From Alphaproteobacteria bacterium (GTDB taxonomy: Bacteria > Pseudomonadota > Alphaproteobacteria > Rickettsiales > SXRF01): 64,000 nucleotides of DNA. The stretch is taken from assembly GCA_020049775.1 (NCBI GenBank), contig JAGVLO010000009.1, positions 1 through 64,000 of the forward strand, given 5' to 3'. The position numbers were made by a program, and so were the translations under genes. The notes beneath the pieces are model-generated. The model saw nothing but the letters and a program-made list of their open reading frames with translations. It ran no database searches and was not told the origin of the DNA. This document shows, one piece after another, positions 38,178 to 46,452 of this stretch; positions within the stretch are counted from its first letter, which is position 1; each line of letters opens with the position of its first letter.

Positions 38178-38906
38178 ATGAAACGCCCCGCCGTTATCCT
38201 TGTGCGCCCGCAGATGGGCGAAAATATCGGCGCTGTTGCCCGCGCCATGAGCAATTTCGGCCTGAGCGAACTTCGCCTCGCCGCCCCGCGCGACGGCTGG
38301 CCGAACCCGAAAGCGCTGGAAATGGCCGCAGGCGCTGAAAACATCATCAATAGCGCGCAGGTGTTTCCTGATTTTACAGCGGCTGCTGCCGACCTGCAAT
38401 TGCTCTACGCCACCACCGCCCGCCCGCGCGACATGGAAAAAAAGGTGTTGCCACCGCAAGCCGCCATGCAGTCGCTCGCCGCTGAAACTAAAGCTGGCAT
38501 GCGCGCAGGCATCGTATTCGGCCCTGAACGCTCCGGCCTCGAGAATGAAGAAATCATCCGCTGCGACACGCTGATTACCATTGCCACCGCGCCGGAAAAC
38601 TGGTCGCTCAATATTGCACAGTCCGCCGTCATCATCGGCTATGAATGGTTTCGCAGCCAGCAGGATGAAAAAGCCGTGGCGCGCGACTTCCCCGATATTG
38701 CACCCAAAGAAGAATGGGACGGCATGTTCAGCCAGCTGGAAAACTATCTCGATGAATGCGAGTATTTCCGTGTGGAGCATAAAAAACCCATCATGTGGCA
38801 GAACCTGCGCAACATGCTGCAACGCAGTGCCATGAGTGGGCAGGAACTGCGTACTTTCAGGGGTATGCTACGCTCGTTATGGGAAAAAAACTCGCCAAAA
38901 ACCTAG
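38178..38906 (+). CDS. trmJ: SPOUT tRNA/rRNA methyltransferase, TrmJ-like
   Basis: This is a 242-residue SpoU/TrmH-class 2'-O-methyltransferase, closest to TrmJ, which methylates position 32 of tRNAs. Motif 1 is PQMGENIGAVARAMSNFGL, motif 2 is IVFGPERSGLENEEI and motif 3 is SLNIAQSAVIIGYEW. Together these form the trefoil knot that binds S-adenosylmethionine. It starts two bases after cimA and ends the co-directional block. The exact RNA target is inferred from family. Confidence 0.9.
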   Translation: MKRPAVILVRPQMGENIGAVARAMSNFGLSELRLAAPRDGWPNPKALEMAAGAENIINSAQVFPDFTAAAADLQLLYATTARPRDMEKKVLPPQAAMQSLAAETKAGMRAGIVFGPERSGLENEEIIRCDTLITIATAPENWSLNIAQSAVIIGYEWFRSQQDEKAVARDFPDIAPKEEWDGMFSQLENYLDECEYFRVEHKKPIMWQNLRNMLQRSAMSGQELRTFRGMLRSLWEKNSPKT

Positions 38907-39000
38907 CGTTTACTGGGATTTCTGGCTATTAACCTTTCCACAACTAAATTTTGCTAGTGTTTAAGGTGGAATATTTCTGTTTTACAACCACCTGTCACCC

Positions 39001-40176
39001 ATGATCGATAATTTTTACGAAAACCTGAAAGGCTTCAGCCAGTTCTCGCAACTGACCGACGAAAGCTATTATGTACCTGCGCCGGATGACTGGTATGTGG
39101 TCATCACCGATGTGAAAGGCTCTACGCAAGCCATCGCCGACGGGCGTTATAAAGAAGTAAACCTTGTGGGTGCGGCAGCGATTATCGCTGTGTTGAACAC
39201 TACCGGCCGTATCCCCATCCCTTACGCATTTGGCGGTGACGGTGCTACCATGCTGATTCCAGCCCACATGATCGATAGCGTCAAAGAAACCCTGTCTGCG
39301 GTACAGGCCAAGGTAAAAGCCATTTTTGACATGGAACTGCGCGCAGGCTGTGTGAAAATTTCTGATCTCTATGCAAAAAAAGCGTGGCTGAAAGTCGCCA
39401 AATTCCACCTGTCCCCCGCAATATCACAGGCCGCCTTTCAGGGGACTGCTCTCGCGCTTGCCGAAACATGGCTTAAAAAAGGCGGCGGGCCGGTTATTAA
39501 TTGTACGGCAACAAATGCTGACGATGCCAACCTGGAGGGACTGGAGTGCCGCTGGCAACCCATCCAGAACCGCCACGGCACTATGGTGAGCCTGCTGGTG
39601 CGCGTTACGCCGGAGCACGAGGCCAATGCATGGAATCTTTACGGCGATATCATGAAGCAGATTGCAGACATTTATCCGGAAGCACCCGACGCCTTCCCCG
39701 TACAGGCCAACCGCATGCAGATGACCTTTGACTATAGCAAGCTCAGCAAAGAAGCTAAAATCCGTGCGGGACAAAACCCTGTTTCCTACGCCATCTATCT
39801 TTTGCTAATGTATATCCAGAATATGCTGGGTTCATATTCTTTCCGCACAGGCAAAAAGGTTGGCACATTCGACGGCCAAAAATACCTTGCGGAAATGGCC
39901 GCTAACAGCGACGCAAAGAAATTTGACGAAATGCTGCGCATGGTACTCGACAGTACCATTGAGCAAAAAGCATCGTTGGAAAGTATGCTGAAAGTACGCC
40001 AGAAGAAGGGCGAAATCGTTTATGGCATCCATGAATCATCGCAGGCACTAATGACCTGCCTGGTGTTCAGCTTAGCCGGAAACCATGTGCATTTTGTCGA
40101 TGGCGCGGACGGCGGCTATGCGCTGGCTGCAAAACAGATGAAACAACAAATTGCAAAAACGGCGGAAGTAGCCTGA
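39001..40176 (+). CDS. DUF3095 family protein, possible nucleotide-cyclase relative
   Basis: This is a 391-residue member of the DUF3095 family, whose function is not established. The N-terminal half has VITDVKGSTQAIADGRYKEV and YAFGGDGATMLIP. These recall the metal-binding Asp and Gly-Gly-Asp blocks of class III nucleotide cyclases, so a cyclase-like fold is plausible. There is no membrane segment. It is followed by a metallo-beta-lactamase-fold gene after nine bases and then by an HD-GYP gene, which points to nucleotide signalling. Confidence 0.8.
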   Translation: MIDNFYENLKGFSQFSQLTDESYYVPAPDDWYVVITDVKGSTQAIADGRYKEVNLVGAAAIIAVLNTTGRIPIPYAFGGDGATMLIPAHMIDSVKETLSAVQAKVKAIFDMELRAGCVKISDLYAKKAWLKVAKFHLSPAISQAAFQGTALALAETWLKKGGGPVINCTATNADDANLEGLECRWQPIQNRHGTMVSLLVRVTPEHEANAWNLYGDIMKQIADIYPEAPDAFPVQANRMQMTFDYSKLSKEAKIRAGQNPVSYAIYLLLMYIQNMLGSYSFRTGKKVGTFDGQKYLAEMAANSDAKKFDEMLRMVLDSTIEQKASLESMLKVRQKKGEIVYGIHESSQALMTCLVFSLAGNHVHFVDGADGGYALAAKQMKQQIAKTAEVA

Positions 40177-40185
40177 AGGAAATGC

Positions 40186-41028
40186 ATGACAAGCAATAAG
40201 GGATTTACTGCAACATTCTGGGGCGTACGCGGCACCTTTCCCATTACCGGCTCTTCTGTCATGCAGTATGGCGGAAACACATCCTGCATCGAGTTAAACT
40301 GCAATGGCGTTTCCATCATTCTCGACGCCGGAACCGGCATCCGCAATCTTGGCGAAAAAATTCAGGAGAAACACATCGACATACTGCTCAGCCATAGCCA
40401 TATTGACCATATATCAGGCCTTCCCTTCTTCAAACCCGCCTATGATAGCGCGCGGAGAATCGACGTATGGGCAGGACACCTGAAACCCGAACACAGCCTG
40501 CCGCAGGTCATTTCGCATATCATGTCGCCGCCCATTTTCCCGATTACGGACGCAGCCTTCAAAGCAAAAATGCACTATCACGATTTCACCGCAGGCGGCG
40601 AGCTTAGGGAAGAACGCTGGGAAAAAGCAGGCATACAGATTACCACCTTGCCGTTGAACCACCCCGACCGCGCTACCGGTTACCGCATTGAATATAACGG
40701 TCACAGCCTATGCTACATTACCGACATCGAACATGTACCCGGCAAAATAAATAATGATTTGGTGAAATTCGTTGGTAAGGCGGACTATCTGGTGTATGAC
40801 GCCACCTATACCGACGAAACATTCCAGCAATATAAAGGCTGGGGTCATTCCACATGGCAGGAAGCCGTGCGCATCGCCGATGCCGCTGGCGTCAGAAACC
40901 TTGTCCTCTTCCACCACGATCCGGAAGCAACAGATGCAATACTCGACAAGCGTGCCTTGCAAATTGAAAAAGCGCGAAAGGGTACTTTATTGGCTAAAGA
41001 AGGGTTGAAACTATCGATATGCCCGTAA
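40186..41028 (+). CDS. Metallo-beta-lactamase-fold hydrolase
   Basis: This is a 280-residue MBL-fold protein of the RNase Z/phosphodiesterase-like branch. The metal motif is LLSHSHIDHISGLPFF (H-x-H-x-D-H, about residue 70). Further ligands are expected in PLNHPDRATGYRIE, YITDIEH, and VLFHHDPEATD near the end. The N-terminus ATFWGVRGTFPITG is typical of this branch. Such enzymes cleave phosphodiesters, including cyclic nucleotides. It overlaps the start of the HD-GYP gene by ten bases. Confidence 0.9.
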   Translation: MTSNKGFTATFWGVRGTFPITGSSVMQYGGNTSCIELNCNGVSIILDAGTGIRNLGEKIQEKHIDILLSHSHIDHISGLPFFKPAYDSARRIDVWAGHLKPEHSLPQVISHIMSPPIFPITDAAFKAKMHYHDFTAGGELREERWEKAGIQITTLPLNHPDRATGYRIEYNGHSLCYITDIEHVPGKINNDLVKFVGKADYLVYDATYTDETFQQYKGWGHSTWQEAVRIADAAGVRNLVLFHHDPEATDAILDKRALQIEKARKGTLLAKEGLKLSICP

Positions 41029-42632
41029 ATGAACCTCTTAAACTTGTAGAAAGATTAACTTCGATTGGCATTGCGCTATCGAACGAAAATAACCTCGACC
41101 GCTTGCTGGAAATCATTCTGCTGGAGGCCATCGACCTTTCGCATTCCGAGGGCGGCACGCTCTATCACCTCACCGAGGATAATCGGCTGGAGTTTGCAAT
41201 TATACGCAACAATACACTTAAAATCGCTTACGGCGGCTCAACCGGAACTAAAGTACCGATTCCACCACTGCAGATATACGACCCTAAAACCAATGAGCCG
41301 AATTACGCGGTGCAGGCCGTGTTTGCCACGCTGATGAAAAAACCCATCAATATTCCGGATGTCTATACATCCGATGATTTTGACTTTGACGGTGTGAAGA
41401 AATTCGACAAGGAACATAACTACCGAACACATTCGATGCTCACCATTCCGTTACTGAACCATAAGAAAGAAGCGCTCGGCTGCCTGCAGCTTATCAATGC
41501 ACGCAATCCGGAGAGCGGAAAAGTGGTTCCCTTCAGCCCGCAGCTGCGCCAGATAATGCAATCACTTGCCTCACAAGCCGCCATCACGCTCGACAATAAA
41601 ATGCTGATTGTAGCGCAGAAGGATCTTCTGGAATCGTTCATCAAACTCATCGCCAAGGCGATTGATGCCAAATCACCCTACACGGGTGCGCATTGCGAGC
41701 GCGTACCCGTACTCACCAACATGCTGGCTAAAGCGGCATGTGACGCAACAGATGGCATATTCAGCGATTTCAGCCTGACAGATGAAGAAAAATACGAGCT
41801 GCATATCGCGGGCTGGCTGCATGATTGCGGCAAGGTTACCACGCCCGTGCATATCATGGACAAGGCCACCAAGCTCGAAGCCATCTATGACCGTGTAAAC
41901 ACTATTCGCGGGCGATTTGAAATACTCAAGCGCGAGACACGCATCACCATGATGGAAGCGCTGCAGAAAAAAAATGCAGACAGCAACGCCGTAAAACAAA
42001 ACTACGAAGCACGCATAAAACAACTGGATGACGACATGGCCTTTATCGCCAAGGCCAATATCGGCGGCGAGTTCATGTCTGACGCCGACCTTGAGCGCCT
42101 GAAGCTGATTGCACAAAATTATACGCTGGATGATGGTACAGGCATTATCCCCGCCCTGTCGGAAAACGAACTCTACAACTTGAGCATACGCCGTGGAACG
42201 CTGACGGCAGAGGACCGCAAAATCATGGAAGATCACATGGTACATACCTGCGCCATGCTGGAAGCCCTGCCCTTTCCTAAACATTTAAGGCGTGTGCCTG
42301 AGTATGCCGGAGGCCACCACGAACGCATGGATGGCAAGGGCTACCCCAAGGGCATCAAGGCCGGCACCATGTCAGTACCTGCACGCATGATGGCAATTGC
42401 CGACGTGTTCGAGGCGCTTACCGCCAAAGACCGCCCCTACAAGCCTGCCAAAAAGCTGTCGGAGTCGATGCAGATAATCGGCCAGATGAAGAAACAGCAC
42501 CATCTTGACCCTGATATTGTTGATTTTTTTGTAACTTCGCGAGTATATCTCGACTTTGCCCGCAAATATCTGGATTCGCACCTTATCGACGAAGTGGACG
42601 AAGCCACAATTCTGGCTATAAAGCCTGTATAA
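41019..42632 (+). CDS. GAF / HD-GYP domain phosphodiesterase
   Basis: This is a 537-residue signalling protein. An N-terminal GAF sensor domain (about residues 10-190) is followed by an HD-GYP domain. The HD pair is in AGWLHDCGKV (about residue 268) and the GYP block in GGHHERMDGKGYPKG (about residue 435). HD-GYP enzymes hydrolyse cyclic di-GMP or related nucleotides. About 100 residues between the HD and GYP parts are longer than usual and look coiled. It is the last of three linked genes with a DUF3095 and an MBL-fold protein. The ligand of the GAF domain is unknown. Confidence 0.92.
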   Translation: MPVNEPLKLVERLTSIGIALSNENNLDRLLEIILLEAIDLSHSEGGTLYHLTEDNRLEFAIIRNNTLKIAYGGSTGTKVPIPPLQIYDPKTNEPNYAVQAVFATLMKKPINIPDVYTSDDFDFDGVKKFDKEHNYRTHSMLTIPLLNHKKEALGCLQLINARNPESGKVVPFSPQLRQIMQSLASQAAITLDNKMLIVAQKDLLESFIKLIAKAIDAKSPYTGAHCERVPVLTNMLAKAACDATDGIFSDFSLTDEEKYELHIAGWLHDCGKVTTPVHIMDKATKLEAIYDRVNTIRGRFEILKRETRITMMEALQKKNADSNAVKQNYEARIKQLDDDMAFIAKANIGGEFMSDADLERLKLIAQNYTLDDGTGIIPALSENELYNLSIRRGTLTAEDRKIMEDHMVHTCAMLEALPFPKHLRRVPEYAGGHHERMDGKGYPKGIKAGTMSVPARMMAIADVFEALTAKDRPYKPAKKLSESMQIIGQMKKQHHLDPDIVDFFVTSRVYLDFARKYLDSHLIDEVDEATILAIKPV

Positions 42633-42672
42633 ATAGACTTTTATCCCCGCCAAATGATGCTATATCGATGCC

Positions 42673-44529
42673 ATGGCGGAACGATTACTCATAAATCTTG
42701 AAGACGTATCACTGACCTTTGGCGGAAAACCATTGTTCGAAGGCCTGCGCATGAATATCTGCGAGGGCGATAAAATCTGCCTTGTCGGCAGAAACGGCGC
42801 GGGCAAAACCACATTGATGAGGCTGATTACCGGCGATCTGGAAATTGACGCAGGTGTGCGCTTCATGCTGCCCGGCCTGAACTTTGGCTATCTCGCACAG
42901 AAGGTAGATACCAACCCGCAGCATACGGTGCGGGAGTTCGTGCTGTCCGGCCTGAGAGACATCTCGGAAATCGAATATCGCGGCCATCTGGCAGACATGA
43001 TGATGGAGCCGCTGGAACTGGTGCCGGATGCCACCATGAACACGCTTTCCGGTGGGCAGCTGCGCCGCGCCGCGCTAGCACGCGCGCTGATTGAAGAACC
43101 GGACGTGCTGCTGCTGGACGAGCCGACCAACCATCTGGACATATCAGCCATCGAGTGGCTGGAGAATTACCTGCGGCAATATCGCGGCGCACTGGTATGC
43201 GTCAGCCACGACCGCACATTCCTCAACGCCATATCGCAAAAAGTGTTCTGGATAGACCATCATAAAATCCGAATTTGCCCCTATGGTTATAAGCAGTTCG
43301 ACGACTGGGCGGAGCTAGTGGTGCAGCAAGAAGCGCGCGAAATCCAGAATATGCAGAAAAAACTGGCTGCCGAAGTGGATTGGACGCAAGGTGGCGTCAC
43401 CGGCCGCCGCAAACGCAACCAGCGCCGCCTGGGCGAACTGTACCGACTGCGCGATAAACTAAAAACTGACAAGGCCGCATACAACCAGCGCATGCGCGTG
43501 ATTGAGACTGACACGCTTAAGCCGGTGCAGGCATCAAAAATTATTGCCGAGTTCAAACATGTCAGCAAATCCTTCACGCGCGATGGTGTGGTTACACCCA
43601 TACTGGATGATTTCAGTTTTAGAATATTGCGCGGCGACCGCATCGGTATTGTGGGCAAGAACGGCTCCGGAAAATCTACTGTTATACGGCTGCTGATTGG
43701 TGAAATGGAAGCCGATAGCGGCAGGGTAGCACGCGGGAAAAATATCGAGATCGCCTATTTCGACCAGAACCGCGTAGAGCTTAACCCCAACAAGACATTG
43801 TGGGATACGCTCTGCCCCAGCGGCGGGGATTATGTATTCCTTGGCAGCGGCGATGGCCAGCGCCCCATCCATGTCTGCGGCTATTTGAAAAACTTCCTGT
43901 TTGATCCGCGCATCGCCCGCGACCGCGTAGGTACGCTCTCCGGCGGCCAGCAAAACCGCCTGATGCTCGCCAAGCTGATGACCAACCCCGGCAACCTGCT
44001 CATACTCGACGAACCCACCAACGACCTCGATATGGACACGCTCGATATGCTGCAGGAAATGCTCTCGGACTATAAGGGTACGCTAATTATCGTCAGTCAC
44101 GACCGTGACTTCCTCGACCGCACCGTAACCGAAATACTGGCGTTTGAAGGAGATGCAAAGATAGAGGGATTTATCGGCGGCTATAGCGATTATTACGCGG
44201 CAAAACAAAAAAGAAACGCGCCTGCACCCCAGAAGAAAGCAGCAAAAGCAGTTGCAGCACCCGAACCATCAGACTCCGCAAGCAAGCAGAAATCAAAAAT
44301 GGCCTATACGTTGCTGCATGAGCTGGAAAGCCTTCCGGATAAAATCCACTCGCTGGAAAATGAAATCCAGCAGCTCAACGACAGGCTACTTGAACCCGAT
44401 CTTTATATCAGCGACCCAGCCGCTTTTGATGCGGCCACGAAGCGTATCGGCAAAGCGCAAAAAGAACTGGAACGCGCTGAAGCCCGCTGGGTTGAGCTTG
44501 AGGAGATGAAGCAAGGTTCTGAAGCCTAA
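42673..44529 (+). CDS. uup: ABC-F ATPase, Uup-like
   Basis: This is a 618-residue cytosolic tandem ABC ATPase of the ABC-F class, which acts on the ribosome or DNA rather than in transport. Two Walker A motifs are present (GRNGAGKTT and GKNGSGKST). Two signature/Walker B blocks are also present (LSGGQLRRAALARAL with LLLDEPTNHLD, and LSGGQQNRLMLAKLM with LILDEPTNDLD). The C-terminal 80 residues form the coiled coil typical of Uup. The stop overlaps the convergent ATP-grasp gene by four bases. Confidence 0.93.
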   Translation: MAERLLINLEDVSLTFGGKPLFEGLRMNICEGDKICLVGRNGAGKTTLMRLITGDLEIDAGVRFMLPGLNFGYLAQKVDTNPQHTVREFVLSGLRDISEIEYRGHLADMMMEPLELVPDATMNTLSGGQLRRAALARALIEEPDVLLLDEPTNHLDISAIEWLENYLRQYRGALVCVSHDRTFLNAISQKVFWIDHHKIRICPYGYKQFDDWAELVVQQEAREIQNMQKKLAAEVDWTQGGVTGRRKRNQRRLGELYRLRDKLKTDKAAYNQRMRVIETDTLKPVQASKIIAEFKHVSKSFTRDGVVTPILDDFSFRILRGDRIGIVGKNGSGKSTVIRLLIGEMEADSGRVARGKNIEIAYFDQNRVELNPNKTLWDTLCPSGGDYVFLGSGDGQRPIHVCGYLKNFLFDPRIARDRVGTLSGGQQNRLMLAKLMTNPGNLLILDEPTNDLDMDTLDMLQEMLSDYKGTLIIVSHDRDFLDRTVTEILAFEGDAKIEGFIGGYSDYYAAKQKRNAPAPQKKAAKAVAAPEPSDSASKQKSKMAYTLLHELESLPDKIHSLENEIQQLNDRLLEPDLYISDPAAFDAATKRIGKAQKELERAEARWVELEEMKQGSEA

Positions 44530-45467
44530 GCCTTGGGAAGGTGTTGTGCAATCATGCGCGCAATATGCTGCGCCCATGAGCCTTTGCCTGCACGCTCAAA
44601 ACAATCGGGATACAGGCCGGGAATAGTGTTTTCATCCACGATAAGATATTTGTTCAAGCGCTCCGAAAAAATACAATCAAAGCCAATCATATCCGCCCCC
44701 AGCACCTCGCAGGCCGCTTTTACAAGTCCAACGACCGGTGCGGGATCGGCATAATCTGCCGCGCCGCCTACACGCCCCGGATCATACACCTTCCATCCAT
44801 CAACGAAACGCTCCGGCCGTTTGCGGTATCCATAGACCAGTTCGCGATCTATCATCACCACACTTATCCAGCGGCTGATATCGTTTGGCTCAAAGCGCTC
44901 GCAATATATTTGTATAGGCTGTGCATGAAACGAAGCGGCGTATTGCACGATATCCAGCAGTTCCTGCCGCGTCTTTACCATGGTCACGCCATGGCCGAAA
45001 CTTCCCATCACCGGCTTGAGCAACAGCTTGCCCCACTGTTCGAGCAAATGGCCCATAGACTCAACATCATCAGAACTGAACTGGCAAAATTCAGGGACAC
45101 CGATCCCCTTTGCCGCAAGCAAGCTATGGGCGGAAAATTTGTTCCAGCTGCGCTCAACCGCATACGGATCAGGCAATACGCGCATATGCTGCGAAAGGGA
45201 TTTAAGGCAGTGCATGTCAGCGGACTGCATATCTTCCGGCAAAATGTAGAACCAGTATAGCAGGTCAAAATCCGCCTTGCTTCCATCTCCAAGGCAAATA
45301 CCTGTATCACGGACGTCAGATTGTGGTAAGTCCACATGCGTGTAGCCAATGCCCGCACTTTCCAGATGCGCCTGCAGCTCCCGCAACACAGAAGACGGCA
45401 TAATGCCTTTATGTATGCTGTCGCCTTCTTCCCTTATGGGGATATACAACCCAACGCGCTTGCGCAC
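44526..45467 (-). CDS. ATP-grasp ligase in small-peptide operon
   Basis: This is a 313-residue ATP-grasp protein of the RimK/D-Ala-D-Ala ligase type. The ATP-binding part includes KLLLKPVMGSFGHGVTMV (Lys and Gly-rich loop), and the metal site is IVDENTIPGLYPD (Asp and Asn). ATP-grasp enzymes of this type join a carboxylate to an amine through an acyl phosphate. The start is a GTG. It lies 72 bases behind two tandem genes for 42-residue exported peptides on the same strand. Ligation or modification of those peptides is possible (compare graspetide ligases), but a glutathione-synthetase-like role cannot be excluded. Confidence 0.8.
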   Translation of the reverse strand: MRKRVGLYIPIREEGDSIHKGIMPSSVLRELQAHLESAGIGYTHVDLPQSDVRDTGICLGDGSKADFDLLYWFYILPEDMQSADMHCLKSLSQHMRVLPDPYAVERSWNKFSAHSLLAAKGIGVPEFCQFSSDDVESMGHLLEQWGKLLLKPVMGSFGHGVTMVKTRQELLDIVQYAASFHAQPIQIYCERFEPNDISRWISVVMIDRELVYGYRKRPERFVDGWKVYDPGRVGGAADYADPAPVVGLVKAACEVLGADMIGFDCIFSERLNKYLIVDENTIPGLYPDCFERAGKGSWAQHIARMIAQHLPKA

Positions 45468-45539
45468 CCCGACACCCTACCATTTGTTTACGCCACCATA
45501 GTAATGGCAGAATGTTATGGCTTGGTTAACGCCCGCCCG

Positions 45540-45668
45540 CTAAGGCGTGGTAAGGCACATAAGGTCAGTGGGATCACACTGCGCCTGCGCAACAGCAACC
45601 ATGCCAACCGCACCCAGCGCCAGTAACACCGCCGCGGCAAGTACATATATTCTACGACGTGACGCCAT
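45540..45668 (-). CDS. Exported 42-residue peptide, copy 2
   Basis: This small gene encodes a basic N-terminus, a hydrophobic segment (about residues 8-26) and an AQA-Q signal peptidase I site. The predicted mature peptide has 13 residues starting QCDPTDLMC, with cysteines at positions 31 and 38. It is a clear paralogue of the gene 12 bases upstream, with identical length and Cys spacing. A weak ribosome binding site, AGCAGG, precedes the ATG. It is not a lipoprotein, since the residue before the cysteine is Gln. The function is unknown. Confidence 0.75.
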   Translation of the reverse strand: MASRRRIYVLAAAVLLALGAVGMVAVAQAQCDPTDLMCLTTP

Positions 45669-45680
45669 AAAAACCTGCTT

Positions 45681-45809
45681 CTACGGCGTACTCATGCACA
45701 TAAGATCCATGGGGCCGCACTGCGCCTGCGCAGTGGCAACAACACCGATGGCGCCCACCAATACCAGCAATACGGCAAGCATGATGTATTTCTTGTAATG
45801 CGGTAACAT
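45681..45809 (-). CDS. Exported 42-residue peptide, copy 1
   Basis: This small gene has a good ribosome binding site (GGAG, nine bases before the ATG). The product begins MLPHYKKYIMLAVLLVLVG, then has AQA-Q as the likely cleavage site. The mature peptide would be QCGPMDLMCMSTP, with Cys31 and Cys38 able to form a seven-residue disulfide ring. Copy 2 follows 12 bases downstream and keeps the pattern C-x-P-x-D-L-M-C-x-x-T-P. Two paralogues with conserved ends argue that these are real genes. The role is unknown: secreted signal, toxin or envelope peptide. Confidence 0.78.
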   Translation of the reverse strand: MLPHYKKYIMLAVLLVLVGAIGVVATAQAQCGPMDLMCMSTP

Positions 45810-45835
45810 AATATTACTCCTTCACTGTTACATTA

Positions 45836-45955
45836 TCAAAAAATTCCCTGTACGCCCCTGCTGACCAGCAGGATAATGAAGATAAATAACGCTATTATCA
45901 ACCAGAACGACAGGCGACACGAATGGCGCGATTCCGTTTTTCTATCCGTTTGCAT
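45836..45955 (-). CDS. Small single-span membrane protein, 39 residues
   Basis: I chose the ATG at 45955, preceded by GTGGAAG. The product is a basic N-terminus (MQTDRKTESRHSCRL), one membrane span (FWLIIALFIFIILLV) and a short tail, SRGVQGIF. The start overlaps the end of the upstream small gene by 14 bases in another frame. It lies 26 bases before the first 42-residue peptide gene on the same strand. The function is unknown. Confidence 0.6.
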   Translation of the reverse strand: MQTDRKTESRHSCRLSFWLIIALFIFIILLVSRGVQGIF

Positions 45956-46145
45956 GTCTTCCACTCCCCACCATCGCTTCGCAATCCGGCTCCTCTTCAA
46001 GCACATTATAAACATATTGCACCACATCGTGCCTCTGGCACAGACGCGCTGAAACTACAGGCCCCATACGCTGTATTGCTTCCTTTGCGTGGTCAATGAC
46101 CTCCAGCACATATGCGTCCGCAAGATGTATCATGCTATGCCCCAC
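45942..46145 (-). CDS. Small soluble protein, 67 residues
   Basis: I do not recognise this protein. It is predicted helical, with VLEVIDHAKEAIQRMG and a cysteine in SARLCQRHD. The start is a GTG that shares a base with the preceding stop (TAGTG); an ATG four codons in is an alternative. It is the second gene of the minus-strand small-protein operon. No membrane segment is seen. Confidence 0.55.
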   Translation of the reverse strand: MGHSMIHLADAYVLEVIDHAKEAIQRMGPVVSARLCQRHDVVQYVYNVLEEEPDCEAMVGSGRHANG

Positions 46146-46324
46146 TAATCCGCCAACAGTCCCAAGGCGGCATGCCCCCTCAAACGGCTGGCATACTCTT
46201 CGATCTCGCTGATGGTCAGACTTTCGATATCACCTACCAAAGCGCATTCCATAGAATGTAACGCCTTAAAAGCCTCTATATTTCTATAATTCAATGTATT
46301 TTCAGTTATTTCCTTGCTAGCCAT
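46145..46324 (-). CDS. Small soluble protein, 59 residues
   Basis: First gene of the minus-strand operon. The ATG at 46324 follows GAGG by five bases. The product is acidic and helical (MASKEITENTLNYRNIEAF, then LTISEIEEYASRLRGHAALG), without membrane segments. The promoter is probably the class II arrangement formed by the TTGAC-N4-GTCAA box at 46392-46405 and a TATGAT -10 element at 46370-46365. I do not recognise the family. Confidence 0.6.
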   Translation of the reverse strand: MASKEITENTLNYRNIEAFKALHSMECALVGDIESLTISEIEEYASRLRGHAALGLLAD

Positions 46325-46364
46325 ACACACCTCGCTTAGCCTCCCTTGTCTTGATTATATGGGC

Positions 46365-46405
46365 ATCATAGGCCTGTGGGCATAAAAGCATTTGACTATG
46401 GTCAA
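46365..46405 (-). promoter_or_regulatory. Fnr-type box and -10 element of the small-peptide operon
   Basis: The palindrome TTGAC-TATG-GTCAA lies at 46392-46405 (centre 46398.5). On the minus strand TATGAT occupies 46370-46365, giving a start near 46357 and a box centred at -41.5, the class II activation position. The box also lies 48 bases before the divergent regulator gene, where a comparable -10 is not obvious, so autoregulation is possible but weaker. Confidence 0.72.
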
Positions 46406-46452
46406 CGGAGGTAAAATAATGCTTCTTTCTAACAAACCTTTGTAATTTAACT

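Noticed and set aside
45547-45798. Plus-strand 83-residue open frame
   Set aside because: It is the shadow of the two minus-strand 42-residue peptide genes, which have ribosome binding sites and conserved products.
45540-45809. Lipoprotein signals in the twin peptides
   Set aside because: The residue before the cysteine is Gln, which does not fit a lipobox; a signal peptidase I site AQA fits better.
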